From NCBI GenBank assembly GCA_903902945.1, contig CAIUWU010000276.1:1-7618 (forward strand): a stretch of DNA of 7,618 nt. The letters run 5' to 3'. The position numbers and the translations under genes are program-made. A model generated the notes under the pieces. That model was given only the letters and a program-made list of their open reading frames with translations. It was not told where the DNA came from and did not search any database. Of the stretch, positions 1-7,207 are shown piece after piece. The DNA is from an uncultured Pseudomonadota bacterium (GTDB lineage Bacteria > Pseudomonadota > Gammaproteobacteria > Methylococcales > Methylomonadaceae). Positions within the stretch are counted from its first letter, which is position 1, and the number at the start of each line of letters is the position of its first letter.

Positions 1-782
1 ATCACCAGAATACCCTGCTCGGCAAGATACGCATTGGCATCAACCAGAATACGAATCACCAGATCCAGACCATTTTCCCCGCCTTTGAAGCCCATCGCCG
101 GTTCGGCATGGAATTCTGCAGGCAGTCTTTGCCATTCGGCCAATGCGACATATGGGGGATTGCTGACGATGATGTCATAGGGTTTGGGCGGCAGATTATT
201 AAACAAGTCAGACTGATGCAGATCCAGCTGGTCGGCCAGATCATGTTTTTCAAGATTGATCGCTGCTACGGCGAGTGCGTCTTCAGACAGATCGACAGCA
301 TCGACTTGAGCATCGGGAAAGGCATAAGCGCAGGCAATCGCAATACAGCCGCTGCCGGTACAAAGATCTAGCACCGAAAATACCTGATCTTCATCGACCC
401 AGGGTGAAAAGCGTTCGGCAATCAGTTCGGCAATCGGTGAACGCGGCACCAATACCCGTTCGTCGACATAGAACGCCAAACCGGCAAACAGCGATTCGTT
501 GGTTAAATATGCGGATGGCTTGCGTTCGCTGATGCGTCTTTCGATGATGTCGATCAGTGACTGGCGTTCAGTCATGGTCAGACCACTGTTCAGATAGTTT
601 TCCGATAAGTCATAAGGCTGATGCAAGCTATGCAATACCAGTGCTGCCGCTTCGTCCAGCGGAGTAACGGTGCCATGACCAAGAAATATGTGTTGTTCAG
701 CAAAGCGGCTGGCACCCCAGCGGATGAAATCGCGGATGGTTTCCAGATTGCTGAGTGCGTCTGCGTGTTGGGATGATGTCAT
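1..782 (-). CDS. prmB: Ribosomal protein uL3 N5-glutamine methyltransferase PrmB (partial, C-terminus cut by window edge)
   Basis: PrmB transfers a methyl group from S-adenosylmethionine to a glutamine side chain of 50S ribosomal protein uL3 in the cytoplasm. Reading from the ATG at 782 gives 260 open codons to the window edge with no stop. The family is about 300 residues, so roughly the last 40 to 50 are missing. Residues 1-100 form the helical N-terminal substrate-recognition part. VLVPRSPIAELI lies at about 110-121, the SAM-binding motif VLDLCTGSGCIAIA at 137-150, an acidic DAVDLS strand end at 161-166, and the catalytic NPPY, which holds the target glutamine, at 208-211. The RSPI and CTGSG forms match PrmB better than the release-factor methyltransferase PrmC. 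It starts 10 bases after the metZ stop and shows no clear Shine-Dalgarno sequence, so translation may depend on coupling to metZ. PrmC is the main alternative and looks less likely. Confidence 0.9.
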   Translation of the reverse strand, partial: MTSSQHADALSNLETIRDFIRWGASRFAEQHIFLGHGTVTPLDEAAALVLHSLHQPYDLSENYLNSGLTMTERQSLIDIIERRISERKPSAYLTNESLFAGLAFYVDERVLVPRSPIAELIAERFSPWVDEDQVFSVLDLCTGSGCIAIACAYAFPDAQVDAVDLSEDALAVAAINLEKHDLADQLDLHQSDLFNNLPPKPYDIIVSNPPYVALAEWQRLPAEFHAEPAMGFKGGENGLDLVIRILVDANAYLAEQGILV

Positions 783-792
783 GTGTTTTTAG

Positions 793-1983
793 TTAAAAGC
801 TGAGGCCAGCCTGTAAATCGTTTTTGATATCTTCGATATTTTCCAGGCCCACGGAAATCCGTACCAGACTGTCCTTGATACCGGCCTGAGCGCGGACTTC
901 AGGGGTCAAGCGGCCATGTGTGGTGGTTGCCGGATGGGTGATGGTGGTTTTGACATCACCAAGATTGGCAGTAATCGACAGCATTTGGGTGGAATCGATC
1001 AGCTTCCAGGCCTGTTCCTGACCGCCGCGCAGTTCAAAACTGACCACGCCGCCAAAATGGCTCTGCTGACGTTTGGCCAGTTCATGCTGAGCATGCGAAA
1101 TCAGACCGGGATAATGCACTTTTTCGACATTAGGCTGCTGTTCCAGCCATTTCGCCAGTTCAAAGGCATTATCGCAGTGGGCTTTCATCCGCAGTGCCAA
1201 AGTTTCCAGACCGGACAGGAAAATCCAGGCATTGAACGGGCTGAGCGTGGCTCCGCCGGTACGCAGATAAGGGTAAATGTCTTTTTCGATCAGCTCTTCA
1301 TTGCCAATCACGGCACCGCCGACACAGCGGCCCTGACCATCGATGTATTTGGTTGCGGAATGCACGACCAGATCGGCCCCCAAAGTCAGCGGTTTTTGCA
1401 GAACCGGGGTGCAGAAAACGTTATCGACTACCAGTAAACAGCCATGCTGATGGGCGATATCGGCAATTGCCGCAATATCACCTATTTCAATCAATGGGTT
1501 GGAAGGTGTTTCCAGAAACAGAAATCGGGTATTGGGTTTGATGGCCGCTTCCCAGGCATCCAGATCAGTCAGCGTCACGAAATCGGTGCTGACACCGAAT
1601 TTACCGAAATAATTCTGGAAGGTCAGAAGCGTATTACCGAACACACTGCGTGAACACACCACATGATCACCCGATTTCAGCAGCGCCATACCGACAGCCA
1701 TGATCGCGGCCATACCCGAGGAAAACGCCAGACAACGCTCGCCCTGCTCCATGATGGCCAGACGTTCCTGAAACGCCGACACGGTCGGATTGGTAAAGCG
1801 CGAGTAAATATTGCCGGGCTGTTTGCCAGTGAAACGCAGCGAAGCTTGTTCCGCCGAATCAAACACATAGCTGGAGGTGGTAAAGATAGGCAGGCTGTGT
1901 TCATTTTCAGGGCTGCGTTTGTGCCCTGCTCTGATCGCCTGGGTTTCCAGATTGTAATCGTGCCAGTTTAAATCTTTGCTCAT
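793..1983 (-). CDS. metZ: O-succinylhomoserine sulfhydrylase MetZ
   Basis: This PLP enzyme of the Cys/Met metabolism family makes homocysteine directly from O-succinylhomoserine and sulfide in the cytoplasm, bypassing cystathionine. The protein has 396 residues, normal for the family. Visible landmarks are YSRFTNPT at 60-67 (phosphate contacts supplied from the neighbouring subunit in this family), FSSGMAA at 87-93, ETPSNP at 158-163, the cofactor-ring aspartate in VVDN (D187), the PLP lysine in HSATKYIDGQGR (K212), and the substrate-carboxylate arginine in SLVRISVG (R375). The DGQGR and ITHPATTTHGRL stretches resemble Pseudomonas MetZ more than MetB or MetC. The ATG at 1983 lies 12 bases after the purF stop and has a modest GGA-type ribosome binding site about 6 bases upstream. 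MetB (cystathionine gamma-synthase) is the main alternative; the purF-metZ context supports MetZ. Confidence 0.94.
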   Translation of the reverse strand: MSKDLNWHDYNLETQAIRAGHKRSPENEHSLPIFTTSSYVFDSAEQASLRFTGKQPGNIYSRFTNPTVSAFQERLAIMEQGERCLAFSSGMAAIMAVGMALLKSGDHVVCSRSVFGNTLLTFQNYFGKFGVSTDFVTLTDLDAWEAAIKPNTRFLFLETPSNPLIEIGDIAAIADIAHQHGCLLVVDNVFCTPVLQKPLTLGADLVVHSATKYIDGQGRCVGGAVIGNEELIEKDIYPYLRTGGATLSPFNAWIFLSGLETLALRMKAHCDNAFELAKWLEQQPNVEKVHYPGLISHAQHELAKRQQSHFGGVVSFELRGGQEQAWKLIDSTQMLSITANLGDVKTTITHPATTTHGRLTPEVRAQAGIKDSLVRISVGLENIEDIKNDLQAGLSF

Positions 1984-1995
1984 GGCGGTTCCGTA

Positions 1996-3495
1996 TTAGC
2001 TTTCGACAATTAGCGCATTGTTATTGCGTTCTTCCTGCGCACCGTCATTTCTTAAGGCTTCGATTCTGGCCAAATAAGCGTCATCGATGTCGCCGGTAAT
2101 GTACTGGTGAGTGAAGCAGGAGGTATCAAAATGGCGAATGGCATGGTTGCCCTGACCGACGGCATCGATCAAATCTTCGATGTCCTGATAAATCAGTTTG
2201 TCGGCACCGATCGCTTCACAAACTTCCTGTTCGGTTCTGCCGTGAGCAATCAGTTCATGGGCGGCCGGCATGTCAATGCCGTACACATTGGGATAACGTA
2301 CCGGTGGCGCAGCCGAAGCGAAATAGACTTTTTTGGCACCGGCATCACGGGCCATCTGAATGATCTGTTCCGATGTGGTGCCACGGACTACCGAGTCGTC
2401 GACCAGCAGCACATTTTTATCTTTGAATTCCAGTGAAATGGCATTCAGTTTTTGTTTAACCGATTTTTTGCGCATTTTCTGGCCGGGCATGATGAAGGTG
2501 CGACCGATGTAACGGTTTTTCATGAAACCTTCGCGGAATTTGACTCCCAGTTCATGGGCCATTTGCGAAGCGGCCGTGCGGCTGGTGTCGGGAATCGGAA
2601 TCACAACGTCGATATCATGATCCGGCCATTCGCGATGAATTTTGTCGGCCAGTTTTTTACCCATCCGCATTCTGGCTTTGTAAACCGAAATATTGTCGAT
2701 GATAGAGTCAGGACGCGCGAAATACACATATTCAAAAATACAGGGGCAGTGATCGATGGTTTCGGCACACTGTTTGGTATGCAATTCGCCCGAGGCTTCG
2801 ATGAATACTGCTTCACCGGGCGCCAGATCGCGAATTACCTGGAAATCCAGTACATCGAGAGCGACACTTTCCGAGGCGATCATGTAATCGGTAGTGCCTT
2901 CTTCTGTTTGGCGCTGGCCAAAGACTATCGGTCTAATCCCATGCGGGTCGCGGAAACCGAGGATGCCAAAACCGGCAATCATCACCACTACTGCATAGGC
3001 GCCGCGACAGCGTTTATGCACCACGCTGACTGCCTTGAATACGTCATCGACCGTCAGTGTCAGGCGGCCGGTCTGTTGCAACTCATGAGCGAACACATTC
3101 AGCAATACTTCCGAATCGGAGTCGGTGTTGATGTGGCGCTGGTCATCTTCAAACACCTGAATTTTCAGCTCTTCGGTATTGGTCAGATTGCCGTTATGGG
3201 CCAGCGTCAGACCAAATGGTGAATTGACATAAAAAGGCTGTGCTTCTTCAGAGCTGGTGCAGCCGGCAGTTGGATAACGAACATGGGCAATGCCCATTTT
3301 GCCTTTCAAATTCAGCATCTGACTGTTGGAAAACACGTCTCTGGCCAGGCCATTATCTTTGCGTAAATGCAAACGAGAGCCTTCACAGGTAACGATGCCG
3401 GCGGCATCTTGCCCACGATGCTGGAGGACGGTTAACGCATCATAAAGATCTTGATTGACATTTTGATTAGAAACAATGGCAGCAATACCACACAT
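1996..3495 (-). CDS. purF: Amidophosphoribosyltransferase PurF
   Basis: PurF catalyses the first committed step of purine synthesis, turning PRPP and glutamine into 5-phosphoribosylamine. The protein has 499 residues, close to the E. coli form of about 505. The N-terminal class II glutaminase domain (about 1-235) begins MCGI. Cys2 thus becomes the nucleophile after methionine removal, and there is no propeptide of the Bacillus type. HRGQDAAGI lies at 26-34, HVRYPTAG at 71-78 and LAHNGNLTN at 98-106. The C-terminal phosphoribosyltransferase domain carries FEYVYFARPDS at 254-264, KNRYIGRTFI at 326-335 and the PRPP loop VLLVDDSVVRGTTS at 362-375. The spaced cysteine ligands of the Fe-S type enzymes are not evident. 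It follows cvpA by 14 bases, as in many gammaproteobacteria. The ribosome binding site before the ATG at 3495 is weak. No feature suggests loss of function. Confidence 0.98.
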   Translation of the reverse strand: MCGIAAIVSNQNVNQDLYDALTVLQHRGQDAAGIVTCEGSRLHLRKDNGLARDVFSNSQMLNLKGKMGIAHVRYPTAGCTSSEEAQPFYVNSPFGLTLAHNGNLTNTEELKIQVFEDDQRHINTDSDSEVLLNVFAHELQQTGRLTLTVDDVFKAVSVVHKRCRGAYAVVVMIAGFGILGFRDPHGIRPIVFGQRQTEEGTTDYMIASESVALDVLDFQVIRDLAPGEAVFIEASGELHTKQCAETIDHCPCIFEYVYFARPDSIIDNISVYKARMRMGKKLADKIHREWPDHDIDVVIPIPDTSRTAASQMAHELGVKFREGFMKNRYIGRTFIMPGQKMRKKSVKQKLNAISLEFKDKNVLLVDDSVVRGTTSEQIIQMARDAGAKKVYFASAAPPVRYPNVYGIDMPAAHELIAHGRTEQEVCEAIGADKLIYQDIEDLIDAVGQGNHAIRHFDTSCFTHQYITGDIDDAYLARIEALRNDGAQEERNNNALIVES

Positions 3496-3509
3496 AGTGA
3501 ACCCAACAA

Positions 3510-4034
3510 TTAACGGAAATTAATATAAGCCGCCAGTTCAGGCGGAATATGCTCTTTTAGCCAGACGGCCAAAGTTTGGAATGGTGGAATCAATTGCGAT
3601 TGTTTCCACCACGGATCTTCCGGCAACGGGGTCAGTCCGGCCAGAAAAACTAAAATAACAATAATAGTGGCGCCGCGTACCAGACCGAAAATCAGCCCGA
3701 TCAGACGATCACTGCCTGACAAACCGCTACGGTTGACCAGTTCGCTCAATAAAAAATTAACCAGTGCGCCAACAATCAGGGTAACGAAAAACAGAATGAT
3801 GAACGCAGTTGCCATTCTCAGCGAAGGATAAGTAATGCTGTTTTGCAGCAAAACCGAAACATCGCTGTTGTATTTAAAACCTATGGTAATAGCAAAACCC
3901 CAGGTGACCAGAGCAAAGGCCTCTTTAATGAAGCCACGCATCAGACCGATCAGCGCCGATAATCCAATCACCACGGCAATTGCATAATCAACCCAGACCC
4001 AGTGATTGGTCGCTAACCAATGCTCGATTGACAT
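3510..4034 (-). CDS. cvpA: CvpA family inner-membrane protein
   Basis: CvpA is a small inner-membrane protein first linked to colicin V production and later to envelope stress and bile-salt tolerance; its biochemical role is not settled. From the ATG at 4034 the protein has 174 residues, a little longer than the E. coli protein of about 162. I see four likely membrane segments at about 15-33, 38-54, 75-97 and 110-134. The family motifs are GLMRGFIKEAF at 30-40 and GSDRLIGLIFGLVRG at 107-121. A proline-rich tail with PWW at 141-143 follows. An in-frame TTG at 4043 would add three residues. I prefer the ATG because the only GGA-like ribosome binding sequence (4046-4049) lies about 11 bases before it but only 2 bases before the TTG. 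Placement directly before purF is the classic cvpA-purF pair. Confidence 0.93.
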   Translation of the reverse strand: MSIEHWLATNHWVWVDYAIAVVIGLSALIGLMRGFIKEAFALVTWGFAITIGFKYNSDVSVLLQNSITYPSLRMATAFIILFFVTLIVGALVNFLLSELVNRSGLSGSDRLIGLIFGLVRGATIIVILVFLAGLTPLPEDPWWKQSQLIPPFQTLAVWLKEHIPPELAAYINFR

Positions 4035-4057
4035 GCGTTGCAAAGATCCGCTGCTAG

Positions 4058-4966
4058 TTATTCATCAGCCGCAAAAAAGGTATTGACGTTAATTTGCAGC
4101 AGCTTGTTTTTAACGGCCTGAGCTTTGGCTTTATCTTGTATTGGCCCGATTCGTACTTTGTACACCAAGCCCTTTTCGCCGGCGGATTCTTTGATGGTGG
4201 CAGCAAAGCCTTGTTGTTTCAACGTTTCCTGCAAAGCAGTGGCATTGGCTTTTTGTGTGAAACTGCCGGCATTCAGATACCAGCGGGTAGAGCCTTCCGA
4301 TGCAGGTAGCACAGATGCAGTGGGTGCAGTGGGTGCAGTGGGTGTGGCTGATATGGTTGGTATTGCCGGCGCCACTGTTTTAGGCGCCACTGCCGCGGGG
4401 GCAGTTGCCACGGCCGCGGGTGGAATAATCGCCGGTTTGGGGCTTACTGGCGCGACAGTCTCTTTATGAATTGGCGGAATATTTGCCTGAACCGGAGCCG
4501 GTTTGGCATTCAGCGTATTGGCAGTATTCGATTTTGCGGCAGATTTGAGCGGTAATTTGTCTTCAGCGATCAAATCTTCGTCAGGCATGTCGGTGTTGCC
4601 TTCAAAAGTTTGTATGGGTTTACGGGTATTTTCCCGAATCACTGTTTTGGCGCCGGGATTAACGGTTTGCGCGGGCGGCTGGGGTTTTTCGCTGAAAGAT
4701 GGACCTTCTCCCTCGTCTACTGCTATCACCTGACGTTTGGCATTGGGTTTTTCAACCGGAATAACCGTCGCGATATCCTCGGCTTTTTCAGGTAAAGGCA
4801 TGATTTCAACTTCCTGGGCTTTGGCAGGAACTTCAGGAATGGTCAACTGATTGATGTTTTTGCCTGTTTCATCGACAGCGTCGTCAAAAAGCATAGGAAC
4901 AAAAATTGCTGCCAATGCAGTAATCACGAGTGCTCCTATCAAACGCTGTTTCAATTCCTGATCCAT
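4058..4966 (-). CDS. dedD: Membrane-anchored SPOR-domain protein, DedD-like (cell division)
   Basis: DedD-type proteins sit in the inner membrane and bind glycan strands stripped of stem peptides at the division site through a periplasmic SPOR domain. From the ATG at 4966 the protein has 302 residues. A short cytoplasmic start (MDQELKQRLIGA) resembles the DedD start. One membrane segment follows at about 8-26, then FDDAVDE. A long, poorly conserved linker rich in Pro, Ala, Lys and Glu spans about 30-225, and a C-terminal SPOR domain spans about 227-300, with RWYLNAGSF at 228-236, the VYKVRIGPI strand at 268-276 and then KAKAQAVKNKL. The linker contains a PTA tandem repeat. The gene is longer than E. 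coli DedD (about 220 residues), mostly in the linker. Position between folC and cvpA matches dedD elsewhere. In-frame starts at GTG 4975 and ATG 4972 are less likely (see the ribosome binding site entry). Confidence 0.88.
   Translation of the reverse strand: MDQELKQRLIGALVITALAAIFVPMLFDDAVDETGKNINQLTIPEVPAKAQEVEIMPLPEKAEDIATVIPVEKPNAKRQVIAVDEGEGPSFSEKPQPPAQTVNPGAKTVIRENTRKPIQTFEGNTDMPDEDLIAEDKLPLKSAAKSNTANTLNAKPAPVQANIPPIHKETVAPVSPKPAIIPPAAVATAPAAVAPKTVAPAIPTISATPTAPTAPTASVLPASEGSTRWYLNAGSFTQKANATALQETLKQQGFAATIKESAGEKGLVYKVRIGPIQDKAKAQAVKNKLLQINVNTFFAADE
4316..4344. repeat. 9-bp tandem repeat in the DedD linker (about 3.2 copies)
   Basis: The plus strand shows exact period-9 sequence with unit TGGGTGCAG over 29 bases. 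On the coding strand it encodes Pro-Thr-Ala repeated three times, just before the SPOR domain. The unit is a multiple of three, so gain or loss of copies would keep the frame. A second, looser duplication lies close by: GGCGCCACTG occurs at 4368-4377 and again at 4383-4392, a 15-base offset that encodes two VAP tripeptides. Both are in the low-complexity linker. Confidence 0.9.
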
Positions 4967-4974
4967 CTCCATCA

Positions 4975-4979
4975 CCTCT
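4975..4979 (-). promoter_or_regulatory. Ribosome binding site for dedD, overlapping the folC stop codon
   Basis: On the coding strand AGAGG lies 8 bases before the ATG at 4966, an ordinary spacing. It would be only 2 bases before the ATG at 4972 and adjoining or overlapping the GTG at 4975, so it favours 4966 as the start. Its first bases are the last two bases of the folC TAG stop, so ribosomes finishing folC would end on this site, which suggests coupled translation. Confidence 0.65.
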
Positions 4980-6243
4980 AATTAAATTTAGCTAAATATT
5001 CAGACACCAGAAAAAAAGAACCGAAGACCAAAATCAGATCGCCCTTGTGGGCCTGTTTTTTGGCATCGTTGACCGTCGCGGCAACATCAGTGTAACCGCA
5101 ATGGATGTTCTGTAGGTTTTGCTGTTTAAAGTAATCCAGTAACAATGCTTCATCGGCAGCTCTAGGATTCGATAACGGCGCAAGATACCAGTTCGAGATC
5201 TTGTCTGCCATCATCGTTAATACGCTGGCAATGTCTTTATCTTTCATCATGGCAAAAACCGCATGAATTTTTACCGTGGCAAAATGTCGGTCCAGATAAT
5301 CCACCAGGGTCTGAATCGCCTGAGGATTATGGGCGACATCGAGTAATACCGGTACGCTACCGTTGAGCAACTGAAAGCGCCCCTGCAAGGATGCCTGGCT
5401 CAACCCACACCTGACGGCCTGTTCAGTAACCGGCAACTGCTGTTGTAAGGCGTTAACAGCGGCGAGCACGGCAGAAGCATTACGGTATTGATGCTCACCC
5501 TCAAAAGCCGGCACTGGCAGTTCGGTCAGCTTGATTTGGCCCGATGACCAGTCCCAGCTATCAAGGTTTTTGTGATAGTGATATTGCTGACCCAGTTGTA
5601 AAACCAAGGCCTGTTTTTCCGCAGCGACTGCCAGCAGCGATTCAGGCGGATAGTCATCGCCGATGATAGCGGGTCTACCGGAGCGAAAAATACCGGCTTT
5701 TTCACGGCCAATGGCATCCAGGCTGTTACCGAGCCATTCGACATGATCGATGCCGATCGTGGTGACGATTGCAACATCGGGGTCAATGATATTGACCGCA
5801 TCCAGCCGACCGCCAAGACCTACTTCCAGTAGCTGAATATCCAGTCCTGCCTCGGCAAAAATCAATAATGCCGCCAAGGTGCTGAATTCAAAATAACTCA
5901 AGCTGATATCGCCTCTGATCTGGTCGATCCGCTCGAAGGCATCACAAATCAAGGCATCGTCAACCGGGTTGCCATTAATCTGGATTCGTTCGTTATAGCG
6001 CAGGATATGCGGTGACGAATAAGCGCCCACTTTATAGCCTTGTCCACGATAGATGGCATCCAGATAAGCAATCGATGAACCTTTGCCGTTAGTGCCGGCA
6101 ACCGTGATTGTCGGTATTTTCGGATAATGGTTATTGAGTTGCCGGTAGACATATTCAACACGCTCCAAACCCAAATCTATGGGGCGGGGATGGAGCTGTT
6201 CCTGCCATTTTAACCAGTCATCGAGCGATTCAAAGCGCGCCAT
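4978..6243 (-). CDS. folC: Bifunctional dihydrofolate synthase / folylpolyglutamate synthase FolC
   Basis: FolC adds glutamate to dihydropteroate to make dihydrofolate and then extends the polyglutamate tail of reduced folates, using ATP, in the cytoplasm. The protein has 421 residues, matching E. coli FolC (about 422). It belongs to the Mur ligase superfamily. Visible motifs are IDLGLERV at 22-29, the P-loop VAGTNGKGS at 48-56 (K54), YSSPH at 75-79, the Mg-binding and signature stretch EVGLGGRLDAVN at 140-151, GIDHVEWLG with H167, REKAGIF at 180-186 with K182 (the lysine expected to be carbamylated), GRFQ at 288-291 and DVAHNP at 302-307. The C-terminal domain begins near 290. The ATG at 6243 lies 7 bases after the accD stop, with only a weak ribosome binding sequence. 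The dual activity is assumed from similarity to the E. coli type; a single-activity enzyme cannot be excluded by sight. Confidence 0.96.
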   Translation of the reverse strand: MARFESLDDWLKWQEQLHPRPIDLGLERVEYVYRQLNNHYPKIPTITVAGTNGKGSSIAYLDAIYRGQGYKVGAYSSPHILRYNERIQINGNPVDDALICDAFERIDQIRGDISLSYFEFSTLAALLIFAEAGLDIQLLEVGLGGRLDAVNIIDPDVAIVTTIGIDHVEWLGNSLDAIGREKAGIFRSGRPAIIGDDYPPESLLAVAAEKQALVLQLGQQYHYHKNLDSWDWSSGQIKLTELPVPAFEGEHQYRNASAVLAAVNALQQQLPVTEQAVRCGLSQASLQGRFQLLNGSVPVLLDVAHNPQAIQTLVDYLDRHFATVKIHAVFAMMKDKDIASVLTMMADKISNWYLAPLSNPRAADEALLLDYFKQQNLQNIHCGYTDVAATVNDAKKQAHKGDLILVFGSFFLVSEYLAKFN

Positions 6244-6250
6244 TGCTCAG

Positions 6251-7183
6251 CTATTCACCGTCTTCGGAAATATCGATTTCGTGATGCTGTTCATCGGTTT
6301 CCACTAGGCTGGTAGTGGTTTTATAAGCTCTGACCGGATAAAGAATGTTCAGGATAGAGGTGATTTTTTCGCGCATTTCACGGCGATCAATAATCATGTC
6401 TATCGCGCCGTGCTCTTGCAGGAATTCACTGCGCTGAAAACCTTCGGGCAGTTTTTCACGTACAGTCTGTTCGATTACGCGCGGACCGGCAAAGCCAATC
6501 AGGGCATTAGGCTCCGCTACATTGATATCACCCAGCATTGCCAGACTCGCTGAGACACCGCCCATAGTCGGATCGGTCATGCAAGAAATATAAGGAATAC
6601 CTTCAGCGGCCAGTCGGGTCAGTGCAGCACTGGTTTTACTCATCTGGAACAAAGAATATAAAGATTCCTGCATCCGGGCGCCGCCACTGGCGGTGAAAAC
6701 GATAAACGGCGAATGGTTGCGAAGACTTTCATTGACGCCCCTGACAAAACGTTCACCGACCACCGAGCCCATCGATCCCCCCATGAAACTGAAGTCGAAA
6801 GCTGCTGCGACGATGCTGCGTCCGTTCAGTGTGCCGCTCATGACTACCAAGGCATCATTTTCATTGCTTTGTTTTTGTGCTTGGGTAATGCGGTCTTTGT
6901 AACGTTTGCTGTCTTTGAATTTGAGAGGATCGCTGGGTTTCAGACCGGCGCCGATTTCCTGACGCCCTGCGGCATCCAGAAACAAATCCAGACGATCACG
7001 GGCGGAAATTCTCAAGTGATGTTCGCACTTCGGGCAGACATTGCTGTTTTTAACCAATTCTGCATTGAACAGAATCGCATCGCAGCTGGGACATTTATTC
7101 CATAAACCATGCGGAACAGAATTTTTCTTTTCGGGGTTATCTGTTCTGATAATCGATGGTACTAATTTTTCAAACCAACTCAT
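6251..7183 (-). CDS. accD: Acetyl-CoA carboxylase carboxyltransferase subunit beta AccD
   Basis: AccD pairs with AccA to form the carboxyltransferase that moves carboxyl from biotin to acetyl-CoA, giving malonyl-CoA for fatty acid synthesis. The protein has 310 residues, close to the E. coli length of about 304. An N-terminal zinc ribbon is visible with CPSC at 31-34 and CPKC at 50-53, all four cysteines present. The crotonase-fold part follows, with FMGGSMGSVVGE at 133-144, the oxyanion-hole stretch TASGGARMQE at 164-173, MGGVSAS at 207-213 and IGFAGPRVIEQT at 229-240. The C-terminal tail from about 295 is acidic and variable. AccA is not in the window, as is usual since accA commonly lies elsewhere. 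The start ATG at 7183 has a good ribosome binding site, and the gene follows trpA by 24 bases. Confidence 0.98.
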   Translation of the reverse strand: MSWFEKLVPSIIRTDNPEKKNSVPHGLWNKCPSCDAILFNAELVKNSNVCPKCEHHLRISARDRLDLFLDAAGRQEIGAGLKPSDPLKFKDSKRYKDRITQAQKQSNENDALVVMSGTLNGRSIVAAAFDFSFMGGSMGSVVGERFVRGVNESLRNHSPFIVFTASGGARMQESLYSLFQMSKTSAALTRLAAEGIPYISCMTDPTMGGVSASLAMLGDINVAEPNALIGFAGPRVIEQTVREKLPEGFQRSEFLQEHGAIDMIIDRREMREKITSILNILYPVRAYKTTTSLVETDEQHHEIDISEDGE

Positions 7184-7192
7184 TGGTATTAA

Positions 7193-7196
7193 CTCC
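7193..7196 (-). promoter_or_regulatory. Ribosome binding site for accD
   Basis: GGAG on the coding strand sits 9 bases before the accD ATG at 7183, inside the 24-base gap after trpA. It is among the clearest ribosome binding sites in the window and supports the chosen accD start, whose MSWFEKL beginning is also typical of the family. Confidence 0.7.
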
Positions 7197-7207
7197 GCAT
7201 GAAACGC

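Noticed and set aside
916..1437. A 173-codon open frame on the plus strand opposite metZ
   Set aside because: It is antisense to intact MetZ, shows no domain or clear ribosome binding site, and fits a shadow of the real gene's codon pattern.
2452..3222. A 256-codon open frame on the plus strand opposite purF
   Set aside because: It lies wholly antisense to a full-length, motif-complete PurF. Its predicted protein is rich in Phe, His, Gly and Arg without a recognisable domain, as expected for a mirror frame of a conserved gene.
3361..3385. GCGTAAATGCAAACGAGAG, faintly like a purine repressor operator
   Set aside because: It lies inside the purF coding region, lacks the palindromic partner half, and is not near a plausible promoter. 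No convincing PurR-type palindrome was seen upstream of cvpA either.
5011..5017. Run of seven A (seven T in the folC coding strand) matching a T TTT TTT slippery heptamer in frame
   Set aside because: A -1 slip reaches a stop after three codons and a +1 slip also stops before dedD, so no fusion or new domain would form. Only about the last dozen residues of FolC would change. It is more likely a plain Ser-Phe-Phe coding run.
7184..7207. Tiny ATG-CGG-AGT-TAA frame in the trpA-accD gap, as a possible leader peptide
   Set aside because: Three codons with no attenuator hairpins in a 24-base gap; the GGAG within it is better explained as the accD ribosome binding site.
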